A stretch of DNA of 64,000 nucleotides from Bacteroidetes bacterium RIFCSPLOWO2_12_FULL_35_15. Lineage in GTDB: Bacteria > Bacteroidota > Bacteroidia > 2-12-FULL-35-15. Below, piece by piece: positions 1-8,913 of this stretch. The translations under genes were made by a program, and so were the position numbers. A model generated the notes under the pieces. The model was not told the DNA's origin, did not search any database, and saw nothing but the letters and a program-made list of their open reading frames with translations. Each line of letters starts with the position of its first letter. Position 1 is the first letter of the stretch. The stretch covers positions 17,258 to 81,257 of the forward strand of contig MEPB01000088.1 in NCBI GenBank assembly GCA_001769385.1. Reading direction: 5' to 3'.

Positions 1-370
1 AAACAACCTGTTGGATAACAACTTCTGTTCTTAACTCACTGTTAACTTTAGGTAAGTTATGAATAATTAATCTTTTTATTGCTCCGATATATCCAACAGG
101 AGGTTTCACTTTTTCACCATTTTTCTCCATTTGAGAAACAATATATCCAACACGTAGTGCAGCAGTTTGAGCAATATTTTCAATTATACCGGATTCAGAA
201 AAAAATCCGTCCTCACAAAATATATTTTCTTTTTTAATTGTAAAACCTGAAATAGTAGTTGTTTCATCATTGAACCACAACTTATCAACCATCTCGATAG
301 GAGGTTTTTGGGGAATTAGAATGGAAACATCAGTTCCTTCTATCAGGGGTTTAGCGGTTAGTTGTGTCAT
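1..370 (-). CDS. 3-hydroxyacyl-ACP dehydratase-like hotdog protein (partial, runs off left edge)
   Basis: The ATG is at 370-368, three bases after the stop of the KAS III gene, so the two are probably translated from one message. The 123 visible residues look like a FabZ/ApeI-type hotdog dehydratase: an N-terminal IPQKPPIEMVDKL segment corresponds to the FabZ PHRxPFLLVD loop, and ESGIIENIAQTAA corresponds to the central helix with its Glu/Gln pair. Such enzymes dehydrate 3-hydroxyacyl-ACP while polyene chains are extended. At the position of the FabZ active-site His there is Gln, so catalysis may differ. The C-terminus is outside the window. The family is fairly sure; the substrate is inferred from the pigment operon. 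Confidence 0.75.
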   Translation of the reverse strand, partial: MTQLTAKPLIEGTDVSILIPQKPPIEMVDKLWFNDETTTISGFTIKKENIFCEDGFFSESGIIENIAQTAALRVGYIVSQMEKNGEKVKPPVGYIGAIKRLIIHNLPKVNSELRTEVVIQQVV

Positions 371-373
371 GAA

Positions 374-1519
374 TTAAACAACTGTCAATAAAGCATTACC
401 ATATGAAAAACGAGCACTTTCGGGAACTGATAACATGATCTTTTGTCCTTTTTTCAATTTTCCTGATTCCATTAATTCTTTCAATGCCAGAAAAATAGAA
501 GCAGATCCAATGTTACCTACACTTGTTAAATTTACAAACCATTTTTCCTGAGGCAGATCAACACCACTGTTTCTCATTGCATCATCTACTCTTGAACGAA
601 AATATTCTGAAGAAATATGAGGAAGGAACCAATCTACATCTTTTGGATCGAGATTGTGTTTTTTTAATAATTCAATGTATTTTATTGTTCCTAATTTATT
701 GATATATTTTTCCAATAACCGCGGATCCTGTTTCATTGCAAAAATAGATTTTTCGATCCATTCTTTCGGCTCAAACTCATTCCAACCATGTATATTTCCT
801 TCCGCATCTTTGTCAGAACCTGCATACATACAAGTCTCCACTTCATTTGCAAAGGAGCATATATCAATTCCTTCAATTTTCAAAGAAACTCCATCAGGGT
901 TTGGAGTGTTTGATAAAAGAACTGCTGCCGCACCATCAGAAAGCATCCAACGCAAAAAATCTTTTTCAAATGCTATCAGAGGATCTGCTTCTAACTCTTT
1001 TAATTTTTGCGCTTCTTCCTCAAATTTTTGACTGATCATCCAGGTCGATAATTTTTCGGAACCTGAAGTTACAGCATTGTTTGTATTACCTGTTAAAATA
1101 GACATGTATGAATATTTCAATGCATTCATACTGGTGCAACAGGCCCCTGAAAATGTTATTGTTTCCACAGGGCGGGATTTTAATAATCCGTGAACCATCA
1201 CACCATGTGCAGGAATAATTTGGTCAGGTGATGCAGTACCACATGTTAAAAGTTCAATATCATCTAATTTAAAATCCGTTGTGCATAGGGCACGAATTGC
1301 TTCAGCTGCCAGTTCTGCATTTGAATGCGTGCTTTTCCCGTTTTTATCAATGGAGTAATATCGGGTTGTAATTTTATTATTGCGTAATACAATGGCTTTG
1401 GAGCGCGATTTTTTACCATCAACACATCCTAAGTAATCTTCAATTTCATCATTACTAACAGGCTTTCCGGGTAAAAATTTTGAAATACGGTTTATGTAAA
1501 CAGCTTTATTCATATTCAT
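374..1519 (-). CDS. darB: beta-ketoacyl-ACP synthase III, DarB-like
   Basis: 381 aa thiolase-fold ketosynthase III. The Cys-His-Asn triad is visible: Cys127 in GACCTS, His301 in LPHISSEYF and Asn336 in GNIGSAS. In dialkylresorcinol and flexirubin pathways, DarB joins two acyl precursors to start the resorcinol ring. It lies downstream of the DarA-like gene on the same strand, across a 134-base gap holding a possible minus-strand -7 element (TAATTTTG, 1590-1583). The DarB assignment rests on the DarA neighbour and the operon of fatty-acid-type enzymes; the sequence alone supports a KAS III family member. Confidence 0.85.
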   Translation of the reverse strand: MNMNKAVYINRISKFLPGKPVSNDEIEDYLGCVDGKKSRSKAIVLRNNKITTRYYSIDKNGKSTHSNAELAAEAIRALCTTDFKLDDIELLTCGTASPDQIIPAHGVMVHGLLKSRPVETITFSGACCTSMNALKYSYMSILTGNTNNAVTSGSEKLSTWMISQKFEEEAQKLKELEADPLIAFEKDFLRWMLSDGAAAVLLSNTPNPDGVSLKIEGIDICSFANEVETCMYAGSDKDAEGNIHGWNEFEPKEWIEKSIFAMKQDPRLLEKYINKLGTIKYIELLKKHNLDPKDVDWFLPHISSEYFRSRVDDAMRNSGVDLPQEKWFVNLTSVGNIGSASIFLALKELMESGKLKKGQKIMLSVPESARFSYGNALLTVV

Positions 1520-1653
1520 TTAATTCTTTAAGCTCAAATTCAATAAATGGGAGCAATTTTTATGAGTTTTTTGTGCGAAATACAAAATTAACAGAATTAA
1601 TCACACTAAGGGAAATGATTGTAATTTTTTTATAAGAATTCAAAAAAACAAAA

Positions 1654-2577
1654 TTACTCGCGAAGTGAATTTTGAGAGTAATACTCCATTTCTGATTTTA
1701 TTTTTTTTGAAGCAAATAATGGAGCCATTCGTGAAACTATTGTAATTATTGGTGACAGAATAAGCATTCCGATTGGTAACAGAATTCCAAAACTACGCAC
1801 ACGACCCCTCCTGTTTGAATCTCCGGAATTCCCTTTTTTCAAAATAAACCCCGCATAGATTGGAAACATTGCACTTCCCCTGCCTTCCAGGAGCATTAAA
1901 TTTGATTTTATATGCACAGCTCCTGCGTCAAGCAATTCTTTTTGTTGATCAGAATACGCTCCTGTTTTTAAATGTTTTAAGACTATCTCACCATATTTCG
2001 GTGCTTCTTTCAGATCTTCTTCCGATACACCATATTTTGGAAATATTCCAAGAAACTTTCCTCTTTCTCCGGATAAAACAAAAGCCAAAACAGTAACAAT
2101 ACTGATCAGATTAGGTGCTCTATCCACAAAAGTTATGTTGCCAACCAAATTTGCCTTTATCTCTTTTAAGTGGATTTTTATTTTTTCCTGACTCTTGAGC
2201 CACATGCTCCGACAAGCAATAATGGTAACAACAGGTTTGTTCTTCATTACTTTTTTGGCCTCTTCTGTTTTTAAAAACGAATTGATCGGAATAGAAATGG
2301 ATAAAAACCAAGATTGGTATGCAATTATTATCAGATCATAATTTTCATCGGCATTAAACGAAAAAGGGTGTAGTTCACATGTTACACCGGTAACAGTCTC
2401 GGGAAACACTTCACAAAACTCCATATAACGCCATGGAAAAGGAAAAGGGATAACAGGTTTTATGTTTTCATAATGAATGGAAACATCTGCAGAATTTTCG
2501 AATGGGGCAAGTGTTGCTCTTACTGCCTCATTTAGCTGACCCGATTGTGTATAATAAATAACTAATACTTTTTTCAT
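1654..2577 (-). CDS. darA: dialkylresorcinol condensing enzyme DarA-like, flavodoxin-like N-terminus
   Basis: 307 aa. It begins MKKVLVIYYTQSGQLNEAV, a flavodoxin-like strand and phosphate loop seen in the DarA family of flexirubin clusters. A hydrophobic stretch around residues 150-170 and a strongly hydrophobic region near 260-290 suggest membrane contact, followed by a basic tail. With the KAS III gene it would form the dialkylresorcinol moiety that is esterified to the aryl-polyene acid in flexirubins. Recognition is by family resemblance from memory; whether a flavin is bound is not shown. Confidence 0.8.
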   Translation of the reverse strand: MKKVLVIYYTQSGQLNEAVRATLAPFENSADVSIHYENIKPVIPFPFPWRYMEFCEVFPETVTGVTCELHPFSFNADENYDLIIIAYQSWFLSISIPINSFLKTEEAKKVMKNKPVVTIIACRSMWLKSQEKIKIHLKEIKANLVGNITFVDRAPNLISIVTVLAFVLSGERGKFLGIFPKYGVSEEDLKEAPKYGEIVLKHLKTGAYSDQQKELLDAGAVHIKSNLMLLEGRGSAMFPIYAGFILKKGNSGDSNRRGRVRSFGILLPIGMLILSPIITIVSRMAPLFASKKIKSEMEYYSQNSLRE

Positions 2578-2670
2578 TGGAATGTAAAAATAATAAAATA
2601 CTTATATAGTCTCTTTAATTTGATTCAAAGAAACTTAAACAGGATAAACTCCTGGAGCTAAACGTATATT

Positions 2671-2712
2671 CCGTCATTCGAGTTCGACTGGAAGGAGAGC
2701 ATCGAGAAGTAA
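2671..2712. repeat. Degenerate REP-like intergenic sequence
   Basis: The stretch starting gtcattcgagttcgactgg and running to gagcatcgagaag resembles the GTCATTTCGAC-type elements at 5548, 27834 and 33564. No intact second arm is seen. The rest of 2578-2853 holds only the terminator at 2803-2838 and AT-rich sequence. Confidence 0.4.
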
Positions 2713-2802
2713 TCGACAAATGCAATTCAATTAATCAAATCCTTGCACATGTTCTATACGTTTTTCGAAAAGAAAAACACTCGAACCAACAACGCCAAAA
2801 AT

Positions 2803-2838
2803 AAAAAGGCGTCCCGAAATATTCCAGAACGCCTTTTT
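2803..2838 (-). terminator. Rho-independent terminator after the secreted-protein gene
   Basis: A perfect 10-base inverted repeat (aaaaaggcgt at 2803-2812, acgccttttt at 2829-2838) surrounds a 16-base loop and ends in a T run when read on the minus strand. It lies 15 bases past the stop of the minus-strand gene ending at 2854, so the pigment operon is at least partly split here. The A/T-flanked stem could also work on the plus strand. Confidence 0.8.
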
Positions 2839-2853
2839 TAAAATAATGCATCA

Positions 2854-3663
2854 TTATTTCGAAAGAGTATCATCGATCAGAAATGGCAATGTTTCCGGTT
2901 TCATTTTCTCAGGAGAGACTTCTACAAATGTATTGTTCCATTTAATAAACATTTCCACAAACTGCATGTCCATTGACTTTCCTCCTTGCATACGATCCCA
3001 AACTAATTTAAAATCATCGCTTTTCCCTTTTGTTAAAAAGATAGGCTTCTCTTTTGATTTTGCATTTGCATATTCGTTGCCATCAGGCATTTTTACACCT
3101 GTTTTAGAAGGAAAAACAAACCCAATCTTATCTCCTGTATAGGTACAAGAAAATTTTACAGAAGTCTTTTCTGTTTCCTTTGTCAATTTGCTCAGGTTAC
3201 AATTAAAATTTCCGGCAGTGAAATCATTTTTTGTAGCAGGTAATCTGAAATCAGGTGCATCCAGACCTTTTGCATTCGAAGACACTTTATACAAACCATC
3301 CAATTGAAAAGTATAATTTGTAACGCTATTAAACGGACCTCCTTTTATATTAATTGTAATATAATCATTATCATTTGGCAAGACTAATAACCATTTTTCT
3401 GTTGGAGCCATTTCTTTACCATTGATGATAAACTTACTTTCTTCCGGTTTGTATAGAATATAATCATTAGTTTTATTGGTGATTTTTAATTTAAATTTTG
3501 TTTCCTTTTCTAATCCAACAGCATTATCCACTGTAATGATCACTTCACTGTTTTCTGTTTTAGAATCCTTGTAAACTATCTTCTCATATTTTTTTTCTTT
3601 TTGAGCAACAGTTGTGTTTAGTGCGCTTATGGCAACTAATAAAGTTAATACGATTTTTTTCAT
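2854..3663 (-). CDS. Secreted protein of unknown function
   Basis: 270 residues from the ATG at 3663, which begins a typical signal peptide (MKKIVLTLLVAISALNTTVAQ, likely cleaved after AQ). The reading frame stays open further upstream, but that extension is AT-rich and would bury the signal peptide. The mature part looks beta-rich, with a Lys/Thr-rich composition and no motif I recognise. It sits inside the pigment operon but is followed by its own terminator. A role in the periplasm or outer membrane is inferred only from the signal sequence. Confidence 0.65.
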   Translation of the reverse strand: MKKIVLTLLVAISALNTTVAQKEKKYEKIVYKDSKTENSEVIITVDNAVGLEKETKFKLKITNKTNDYILYKPEESKFIINGKEMAPTEKWLLVLPNDNDYITINIKGGPFNSVTNYTFQLDGLYKVSSNAKGLDAPDFRLPATKNDFTAGNFNCNLSKLTKETEKTSVKFSCTYTGDKIGFVFPSKTGVKMPDGNEYANAKSKEKPIFLTKGKSDDFKLVWDRMQGGKSMDMQFVEMFIKWNNTFVEVSPEKMKPETLPFLIDDTLSK

Positions 3664-3763
3664 GATTCTTTGATTTAGGATTTTCTTCTTTACAAATATG
3701 TTAAAAAAAACAAACAATTTAATTTTATTTTTGGTTTTCAATTAGAATCTTTTACTGATCTCC

Positions 3764-3870
3764 TGGTTTCTTGCTAAGGTCGCAAAGAAAAGCTCGCAAT
3801 TTCGCTAAGTACTTATTTTTATTTATTCTTTGCATTCCTTTGCGAAAAACTTTGCGCTTCTTTGCGTGAA
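3764..3870. repeat. TTTGCG-type intergenic repeat, imperfect inverted arms
   Basis: A cluster of cgcaaag/ctttgcg words: cgcaaagaaaagctcgcaa at 3781-3799 faces tttgcgcttctttgcg at 3851-3866. The same word family reappears at the end of bioA (11341-11370). It lies between the secreted-protein gene and the BtrH-like gene. Confidence 0.5.
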
Positions 3871-3905
3871 ATATTTTTCTTAATAGAATATATCACAGTC
3901 AGAAA

Positions 3906-4922
3906 TTATCCCAACTTCATTTTAAATAATTTTTTAAACGCTTGCTTTTCAATATCGGAAATTTCAAGCAGCAGATCGGCACAAACTTCGAAATCTTTTT
4001 GATTATTATTTGTTCTTCCTTTATAGATCCTGCCCATTTGCACAGCACTCTGACGCCACATATCCCCTGCTTTTGTAAATTCTTCTGATATTCCGATTAA
4101 TTTATCTTCCTGTAAATGAGTTGCAGCCTGTTCTAAAAAAGCAGCATATAAAAACCGGAAGCCACCTCCACCGGTACCAATTTCTTCCTGCATCCTTACT
4201 ATTTGCCCCAGGAACAACCCTGCTTTACGCGGACCTAATTTATCACGCCACTGACGGATTTTTTTTGAAGTATATTTAATACCTGCAACTCCGGCAATAT
4301 TTCCCGGCACATAAAGCATATCCCGCGAATTTCTTTTAATACCTTTTATGATCCCTTTTCTCAATAATTCTTTACTGACAGCTTGCACATTTTCGGGGAA
4401 ATAAATATGGCCTTTCGGAGCTAGTGGTCCTTTTGCAAATCTTACTTTCATCATATCTTCTTCAGATAATAGAGTAACATTTTCCATAACCGGGTCGCTC
4501 ACCAAATAATTCCCATTTTCTTTTCCATACACAATTAAATTGTGTGCATTGAAATGAAAACGATATTCGGGAGGAAGATAAGAAAGATTATAAACGCTAA
4601 CCTGACATCCAACAGGAACACCTTCTTTTATTTTTTGATCCAAATAATTCTTTGCTTCTGTCTCACTTCTGAATTTTTCACGATGTACTTTTACTCCTAA
4701 AGCTTTACTTGCCCTGCTAAAGATCCATCCCGGCATTGTTCTGTATGAAATTGCAGGTCCGCCACTAATTACCAAAAAAGGAATGTGAATATAAAATATT
4801 CCAGACCCCATTCCAAATACTAATGGTTCTGTCATAAAATCCAATCCATGATATCTTAACAAACTTGTTGCAACGCCATTTTCGCAGTGCGCTGTTTGTA
4901 TATGCTTAAATTCTTTTACCAC
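3906..4922 (-). CDS. BtrH N-terminal-domain protein, probable ACP acyl-transfer enzyme
   Basis: 338 aa, with a GTG start at 4922-4920 placed five bases after the preceding gene. The N-terminal 150 residues match the BtrH/C39-like pattern: Cys13 in AHCENG, His127 in HFNAHNLIVYG and Asp143 in VSDP, a possible Cys-His-Asp triad. BtrH moves an acyl group from an acyl carrier protein to an amine in butirosin synthesis. Here the operon has its own ACP, so acyl transfer in assembly of the pigment ester is a reasonable guess. The C-terminal half is helical and unassigned. Confidence 0.65.
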   Translation of the reverse strand: MVKEFKHIQTAHCENGVATSLLRYHGLDFMTEPLVFGMGSGIFYIHIPFLVISGGPAISYRTMPGWIFSRASKALGVKVHREKFRSETEAKNYLDQKIKEGVPVGCQVSVYNLSYLPPEYRFHFNAHNLIVYGKENGNYLVSDPVMENVTLLSEEDMMKVRFAKGPLAPKGHIYFPENVQAVSKELLRKGIIKGIKRNSRDMLYVPGNIAGVAGIKYTSKKIRQWRDKLGPRKAGLFLGQIVRMQEEIGTGGGGFRFLYAAFLEQAATHLQEDKLIGISEEFTKAGDMWRQSAVQMGRIYKGRTNNNQKDFEVCADLLLEISDIEKQAFKKLFKMKLG

Positions 4923-4927
4923 AATTT

Positions 4928-5326
4928 TTATCCTTTAAAATTTTTTAATTCATCTACTGATATTTCAAATGTCTTCGCATATTTTTTATATTTTTCTTCG
5001 CTTAAAGATTGAAAAACAGATGGCTTAAAATGGCGTTTGATATTAAATTTCCAATAACCTGTATAGCCTGAAAGTATGGTAAGATCCATTAACTTTAATT
5101 CCATAAAATAATAAACCGGACTTTTTTCACCCTTAGCAACCGCCTTTCTTGCTTCTTCAACCCGTTCTTTAATATCCTCCCATGCATTATCCAAGGCATC
5201 TTTTTTAACTTCCCATCCGGTGCTAAGATCGGTAGTATAGGTGCCATCACTATTTTTTACATAACATACATCCCGTGTTATGCCTTCTAATGCTGATTTA
5301 TCCTGAGGAACATCTTCTTTTTTCAT
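4928..5326 (-). CDS. Conserved-looking small protein paired with the BtrH-like gene
   Basis: 132 aa with no signal peptide or membrane segment. It is acidic and Lys-rich, with a central WEDIKERVEEARKAVAKGE helix and a C-terminal YYFMELKLMDLTILSGYTGYW segment. I do not recognise a named domain. It is immediately upstream (five-base gap) of the BtrH-like gene and downstream of the acyltransferase, so it is probably a partner protein of the pigment pathway. Confidence 0.6.
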   Translation of the reverse strand: MKKEDVPQDKSALEGITRDVCYVKNSDGTYTTDLSTGWEVKKDALDNAWEDIKERVEEARKAVAKGEKSPVYYFMELKLMDLTILSGYTGYWKFNIKRHFKPSVFQSLSEEKYKKYAKTFEISVDELKNFKG

Positions 5327-5580
5327 TTTTTTATAATGAATTAAAATATTTTTTATTTACAAACTTCAAATGTTCCTGCAAAGTTGCATCATCTATAAGT
5401 ATGGAGGTCACCCTGAGTTTGTCGAAGGGGTGGGAAAACTCACACATATGTTTCGACAAACTTAACATGCCTAAATGAACCCGTTTGAAACATTTCGATA
5501 TTGCAAAGAAATCTTTGTCTCATTTGTAAATTTCCATACAAATATAAAGATTCCTCCACGTTGGTCGGAATGACATTTAA
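5327..5580. repeat. Intergenic region with degenerate REP-like hairpins
   Basis: Two elements are visible. The first is an inverted pair agtttgtcgaa (5416-5426) and ttcgacaaact (5452-5462). The second is a single arm at 5548-5575 ending gtcggaatgaca, which resembles half of the GTCATTTCGAC family hairpin. A short open frame on the plus strand here is just translation of the repeat. No gene is supported. Confidence 0.55.
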
Positions 5581-6489
5581 TTATTCTTCCGCCCAGAAAT
5601 CATAAAAATTAAACCATTGTGTCGGATATCTTTTTAACATCTCTTCTACCTCCTTCACATAATTATCCGAAATCTCAGCAACTATCTTTTCAACTTCCTT
5701 TTCTCCTCTCGCACGTTTCGGTTCAATTGGTTTTTTAGCAAAAAAATGATAATGTGAATTCGTTTCTTTGACTGCAAAAACAACAGTTATGGGTACGCCA
5801 AATTTTGCAGCCATAATAAAAGGGCCGACAGGGAACTTCGCTTTCTTTCCCATAAAAGTTTTTTCGATCGTTGGAGCACCGGGCCGAAAACGATCGCCAT
5901 GCATTACTACCCATTCGTTATTACTAAATGCTTTGTGAAGCTCCACTAAATGCCCCATATCATTATCTTTAATACCAATGATATTGAAATTTTTCTTTTT
6001 CATCACATCATCCATGTATTCCCTCATCTTCGTAATATCATTATCATACATTAACACATTAAATTTTGTATCAAGTATTTCAAGCATTTGTCCGGCTATT
6101 TCCCAATTACCAATGTGTGCACTTAGTAATATCCCGCCTTTTCCAAGATCTTTCAGATATTTTAAATTCTCCTTTTGGCCTTCATGTTCGATAGTAAATT
6201 TATTTCGCATTCCTGCTAAAATGGCTGTTTTATCAAGTAATGTTTGTCCGAAAATATAATAATTTTGATAACAGGCCCGATAAGCTTTCCATTTTGAATA
6301 GCCCATAATATCTTTGAAAAAGCGTAAAGATGTTTTGGTAGATTTGGCAGTTATTAAAAAGTAGAAAGCCACAAATCGTAAAACAAAATATGCGATCTGC
6401 AGCCCAAAAAATTCAAGTATAAAAACAAAAAATTTATGTCCTATAACGCTCCCTTTCGTTTTACCTTCCCACTTGCTGTTACCGGACAT
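5581..6489 (-). CDS. Lipid A biosynthesis-type (HtrB/LpxL-like) acyltransferase
   Basis: 302 aa LPLAT-fold acyltransferase. The HxxxxE catalytic motif is HIGNWE (His125, Glu130). A hydrophobic N-terminal segment (about residues 18-48) would anchor it to the inner membrane. Members of this family transfer acyl groups from ACP; in aryl-polyene and flexirubin clusters they are thought to join the polyene acyl chain to its lipid or resorcinol partner. It starts four bases after the ACP gene, which supports use of that ACP. A housekeeping lipid A role is less likely given the operon. Confidence 0.85.
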   Translation of the reverse strand: MSGNSKWEGKTKGSVIGHKFFVFILEFFGLQIAYFVLRFVAFYFLITAKSTKTSLRFFKDIMGYSKWKAYRACYQNYYIFGQTLLDKTAILAGMRNKFTIEHEGQKENLKYLKDLGKGGILLSAHIGNWEIAGQMLEILDTKFNVLMYDNDITKMREYMDDVMKKKNFNIIGIKDNDMGHLVELHKAFSNNEWVVMHGDRFRPGAPTIEKTFMGKKAKFPVGPFIMAAKFGVPITVVFAVKETNSHYHFFAKKPIEPKRARGEKEVEKIVAEISDNYVKEVEEMLKRYPTQWFNFYDFWAEE

Positions 6490-6493
6490 TTGA

Positions 6494-6751
6494 TTATGCT
6501 AATTCCTTTTGACTTACTTTTGCGAAACAATATTCGTAAAAATCATTAAATGTATGGATATTGATAAAATCTTCGCCAACTACTTTAAATCCGAAATTAC
6601 TTTCAATTACTACAACCAGGTCGATATAATCCAAGCTATCTAAATCAAGTGTTTCGCGCAAATTTGCTGACGGCTCTATTTTTGTAATGTCAACTTCAAA
6701 CTCTTCAACTAAAAATTCGTTTACTTTCGAAATGATTTCTTCTTTTGTCAT
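6494..6751 (-). CDS. Acyl carrier protein
   Basis: 85 aa, acidic, with the phosphopantetheine attachment motif LDLDSLDYIDLV (Ser39). It lies between the KAS II and acyltransferase genes, so it is the dedicated carrier for polyene or resorcinol acyl chains rather than the fatty-acid AcpP. Spacing to both neighbours is short (22 and 4 bases). Confidence 0.92.
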   Translation of the reverse strand: MTKEEIISKVNEFLVEEFEVDITKIEPSANLRETLDLDSLDYIDLVVVIESNFGFKVVGEDFINIHTFNDFYEYCFAKVSQKELA

Positions 6752-6773
6752 AGTAGTGTTTTTGTGTTTTTGT

Positions 6774-7994
6774 TTAGTTTATTTTTTTTATGATCAATGT
6801 TGAGTTAGTACCACCAAACCCAAATGAATTACTTAAAAATGTATCAATATTTTTTTCCGTTGTTTTTGTTGCAATATTCAATTTTGCTGATGCTTCATCC
6901 GGATTTTCAAAATTGATATTGGGTGCAACAAAATTATTTTGCATCATTAACATGGAGTAAACAATTTCACTTGCACCTGCCATCCAACACTCATGACCTG
7001 TCATTGATTTTGTGGAGCTAACCAACGGTCTTGAATTACCAAATACTTTGTCAATTGCCAATGCTTCGGTACTATCTCCGCCAACAGTAGATGTTGCATG
7101 AGCATTAATATAATCTATTTCACTTTCACCAATATTTGCATCTTTCAAAGCCATTTCCAATGATCTTACCTGACCATCGACACTTGAGTTTGAAATATGT
7201 TCGCCATTAGATGAAAAACCATAACCGATCACTTCAGCCAAAATTGGCGCCCCGCGTTTTACAGCCGATTCATAATCTTCTAAAATAACGGTAGCTGCTC
7301 CTCCACCCGGTACCAATCCATCTCTGTCTTTATCAAAAGGCCGGGAAGCTTTTGTTGGTTCGTTTTCACGGATAGAAAATGCACTTAATCCATCAAAACT
7401 ACCAAATGCGTATTGATTTAATTCTTGTGCTCCACCGCATATAATATGATTTTGCAAGCCCCATTTAATCATCAGATAACCAAGGCCAATTGAATGAGAA
7501 CCGGAAGCACATGCTGCACTTATTGTTAAGTTAATTCCCTTTAATTTAAAAATAGTAGAAAGGTTCATGGTAACAGTACAATTCATGGATTGAAAAATGG
7601 AGCCGGAACCAATTAATGTCGTATCATTTTTTTGACGAACAATATCAATAGCTTCCATCACAGCTTTTGCTGAACTATCATTTCCAAATAAAATGCCTGT
7701 TTCGTGGTTATCTAACCAGTCGATATCCATTCCATTGTTTTTTGTTGCCTCCAATGTAGATAGATATGCATATTCAGCTTCCTGCGACAATTGAATCCGG
7801 GCTCTTCTATCTAACAAACCTTTTAATTGAGGGGTTTCCACTTTACCGGTTAATCCTGAACGATAACCAAAAGTTTTTCTTTCCGGATCTAAAATAATTC
7901 CTGATCTGCCTTGAAATAATGAATCTCGTACTGCATCCAGATTACTTCCTAAACACGACCAAATTCCAATTCCTGTTATTACAACTCTTCTCAT
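6774..7994 (-). CDS. Beta-ketoacyl-ACP synthase II-type condensing enzyme
   Basis: 406 aa KAS I/II family. The Cys-His-His triad is present: Cys162 in SAACASGSHS, His299 in NAHATST and His334 in MTGHECW. The glycine-rich C-terminus NSFGFGGTNS is typical. In aryl-polyene and flexirubin systems this enzyme elongates the conjugated chain on the dedicated ACP. It lies 15 bases after the reductase gene. Confidence 0.9.
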   Translation of the reverse strand: MRRVVITGIGIWSCLGSNLDAVRDSLFQGRSGIILDPERKTFGYRSGLTGKVETPQLKGLLDRRARIQLSQEAEYAYLSTLEATKNNGMDIDWLDNHETGILFGNDSSAKAVMEAIDIVRQKNDTTLIGSGSIFQSMNCTVTMNLSTIFKLKGINLTISAACASGSHSIGLGYLMIKWGLQNHIICGGAQELNQYAFGSFDGLSAFSIRENEPTKASRPFDKDRDGLVPGGGAATVILEDYESAVKRGAPILAEVIGYGFSSNGEHISNSSVDGQVRSLEMALKDANIGESEIDYINAHATSTVGGDSTEALAIDKVFGNSRPLVSSTKSMTGHECWMAGASEIVYSMLMMQNNFVAPNINFENPDEASAKLNIATKTTEKNIDTFLSNSFGFGGTNSTLIIKKIN

Positions 7995-8009
7995 TTTTAT
8001 TTATAAATA

Positions 8010-8744
8010 TTACGAGTACAAGCCTCCATTAACAGATATTACCTGACCGGAAACATAGGATGATTTTTTTGAAGCCAACCATCCTACAACATCCGCAACT
8101 TCCTGCGCTTCACCAAAACGGGCCATCGGGATCAATGCTTTAAAATCTTTTTCATTCAGATCATGTGTCATATCCGTTTTAATAAAACCGGGAGCAACCG
8201 CATTTACTGTAATTCCTCTTCGACCAACTTCCTGTGATAATGCTTTTGTTGCACCAATTACTGCCGCTTTAGATGCAGAGTAATTTGTTTGTCCGGGTAA
8301 ACCTTTGAGCCCCGACAAAGAAACAACACTAATGATACGTCCATATTTTTTGATCAACATATCTTTTACAATTAACCGGGTAACATTAAAAAAACCATCT
8401 ACTGCAATATCCATAACCGAGTTCCATTCGGCATTACTCATCCACATCAATAGATTATCCTTACGTATTCCTGCATTATTTACCAATACTTCAATGCATT
8501 TGGTTTCTTTATTCGTTTCCATCCAGGTGCCCAGTACCCCATCAACTTCATCCTGTTTTGAAACATCAAACTTCATCAATTCACCCTCAACACCTTTGCT
8601 TTTAATCAGTTCTAGCGTTTTATTGGCTTCATCCAGATTAGATTGATAATTGATCAAAATATTATATCCCATTTCAGCCAACTCAACACAAATCGCTTTC
8701 CCTATTCCACGAGAACCTCCTGTAACTAATGCGTATTTTATCAT
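8010..8744 (-). CDS. 3-oxoacyl-ACP reductase (FabG-like SDR)
   Basis: 244 aa from the ATG at 8744; eight further upstream codons are open but begin before the natural MIKYALVTGGSRGIG start. It is a classical short-chain dehydrogenase: TGGSRGIG nucleotide loop, NNAG motif near residue 90, and a Ser142, Tyr155, Lys159 catalytic set (YSASK). It would reduce the 3-ketoacyl-ACP made by the neighbouring ketosynthase. It is the first gene of the minus-strand operon. A possible -7 element TAAATTTG lies at 8773-8766 without a clear -33 partner. Confidence 0.9.
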   Translation of the reverse strand: MIKYALVTGGSRGIGKAICVELAEMGYNILINYQSNLDEANKTLELIKSKGVEGELMKFDVSKQDEVDGVLGTWMETNKETKCIEVLVNNAGIRKDNLLMWMSNAEWNSVMDIAVDGFFNVTRLIVKDMLIKKYGRIISVVSLSGLKGLPGQTNYSASKAAVIGATKALSQEVGRRGITVNAVAPGFIKTDMTHDLNEKDFKALIPMARFGEAQEVADVVGWLASKKSSYVSGQVISVNGGLYS

Positions 8745-8905
8745 ATTCTTTATTTGACGTAAATGCAAATTTAGAAAAAAAAATTAAATACTCTTGTCAG
8801 ATACTCATTTTTAAAACTAATTATAAATACTGATCAAAATCATTTAAAGACTTTTATTTTTTTTTATAAAAATAACATGCTTTTATTCCGTTTTGGGATT
8901 AATAG

Positions 8906-8913
8906 TATATTTG
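8906..8913 (+). promoter_or_regulatory. Putative Bacteroidota -7 element upstream of the methyltransferase
   Basis: TATATTTG matches TAnnTTTG and ends 19 bases before the ATG at 8933. No TTG is found at the usual 17-23 base distance, so only the -7 part is supported. Confidence 0.45.

Noticed and set aside
3664..3741. 26-codon upstream extension of the secreted-protein gene
   Set aside because: It would hide the signal peptide starting at 3663 and is AT-rich intergenic sequence.
5275..5478. 67-codon plus-strand frame upstream of the acyltransferase
   Set aside because: It crosses the start of a real gene and decayed repeat (gagtttgtcga); no protein features.
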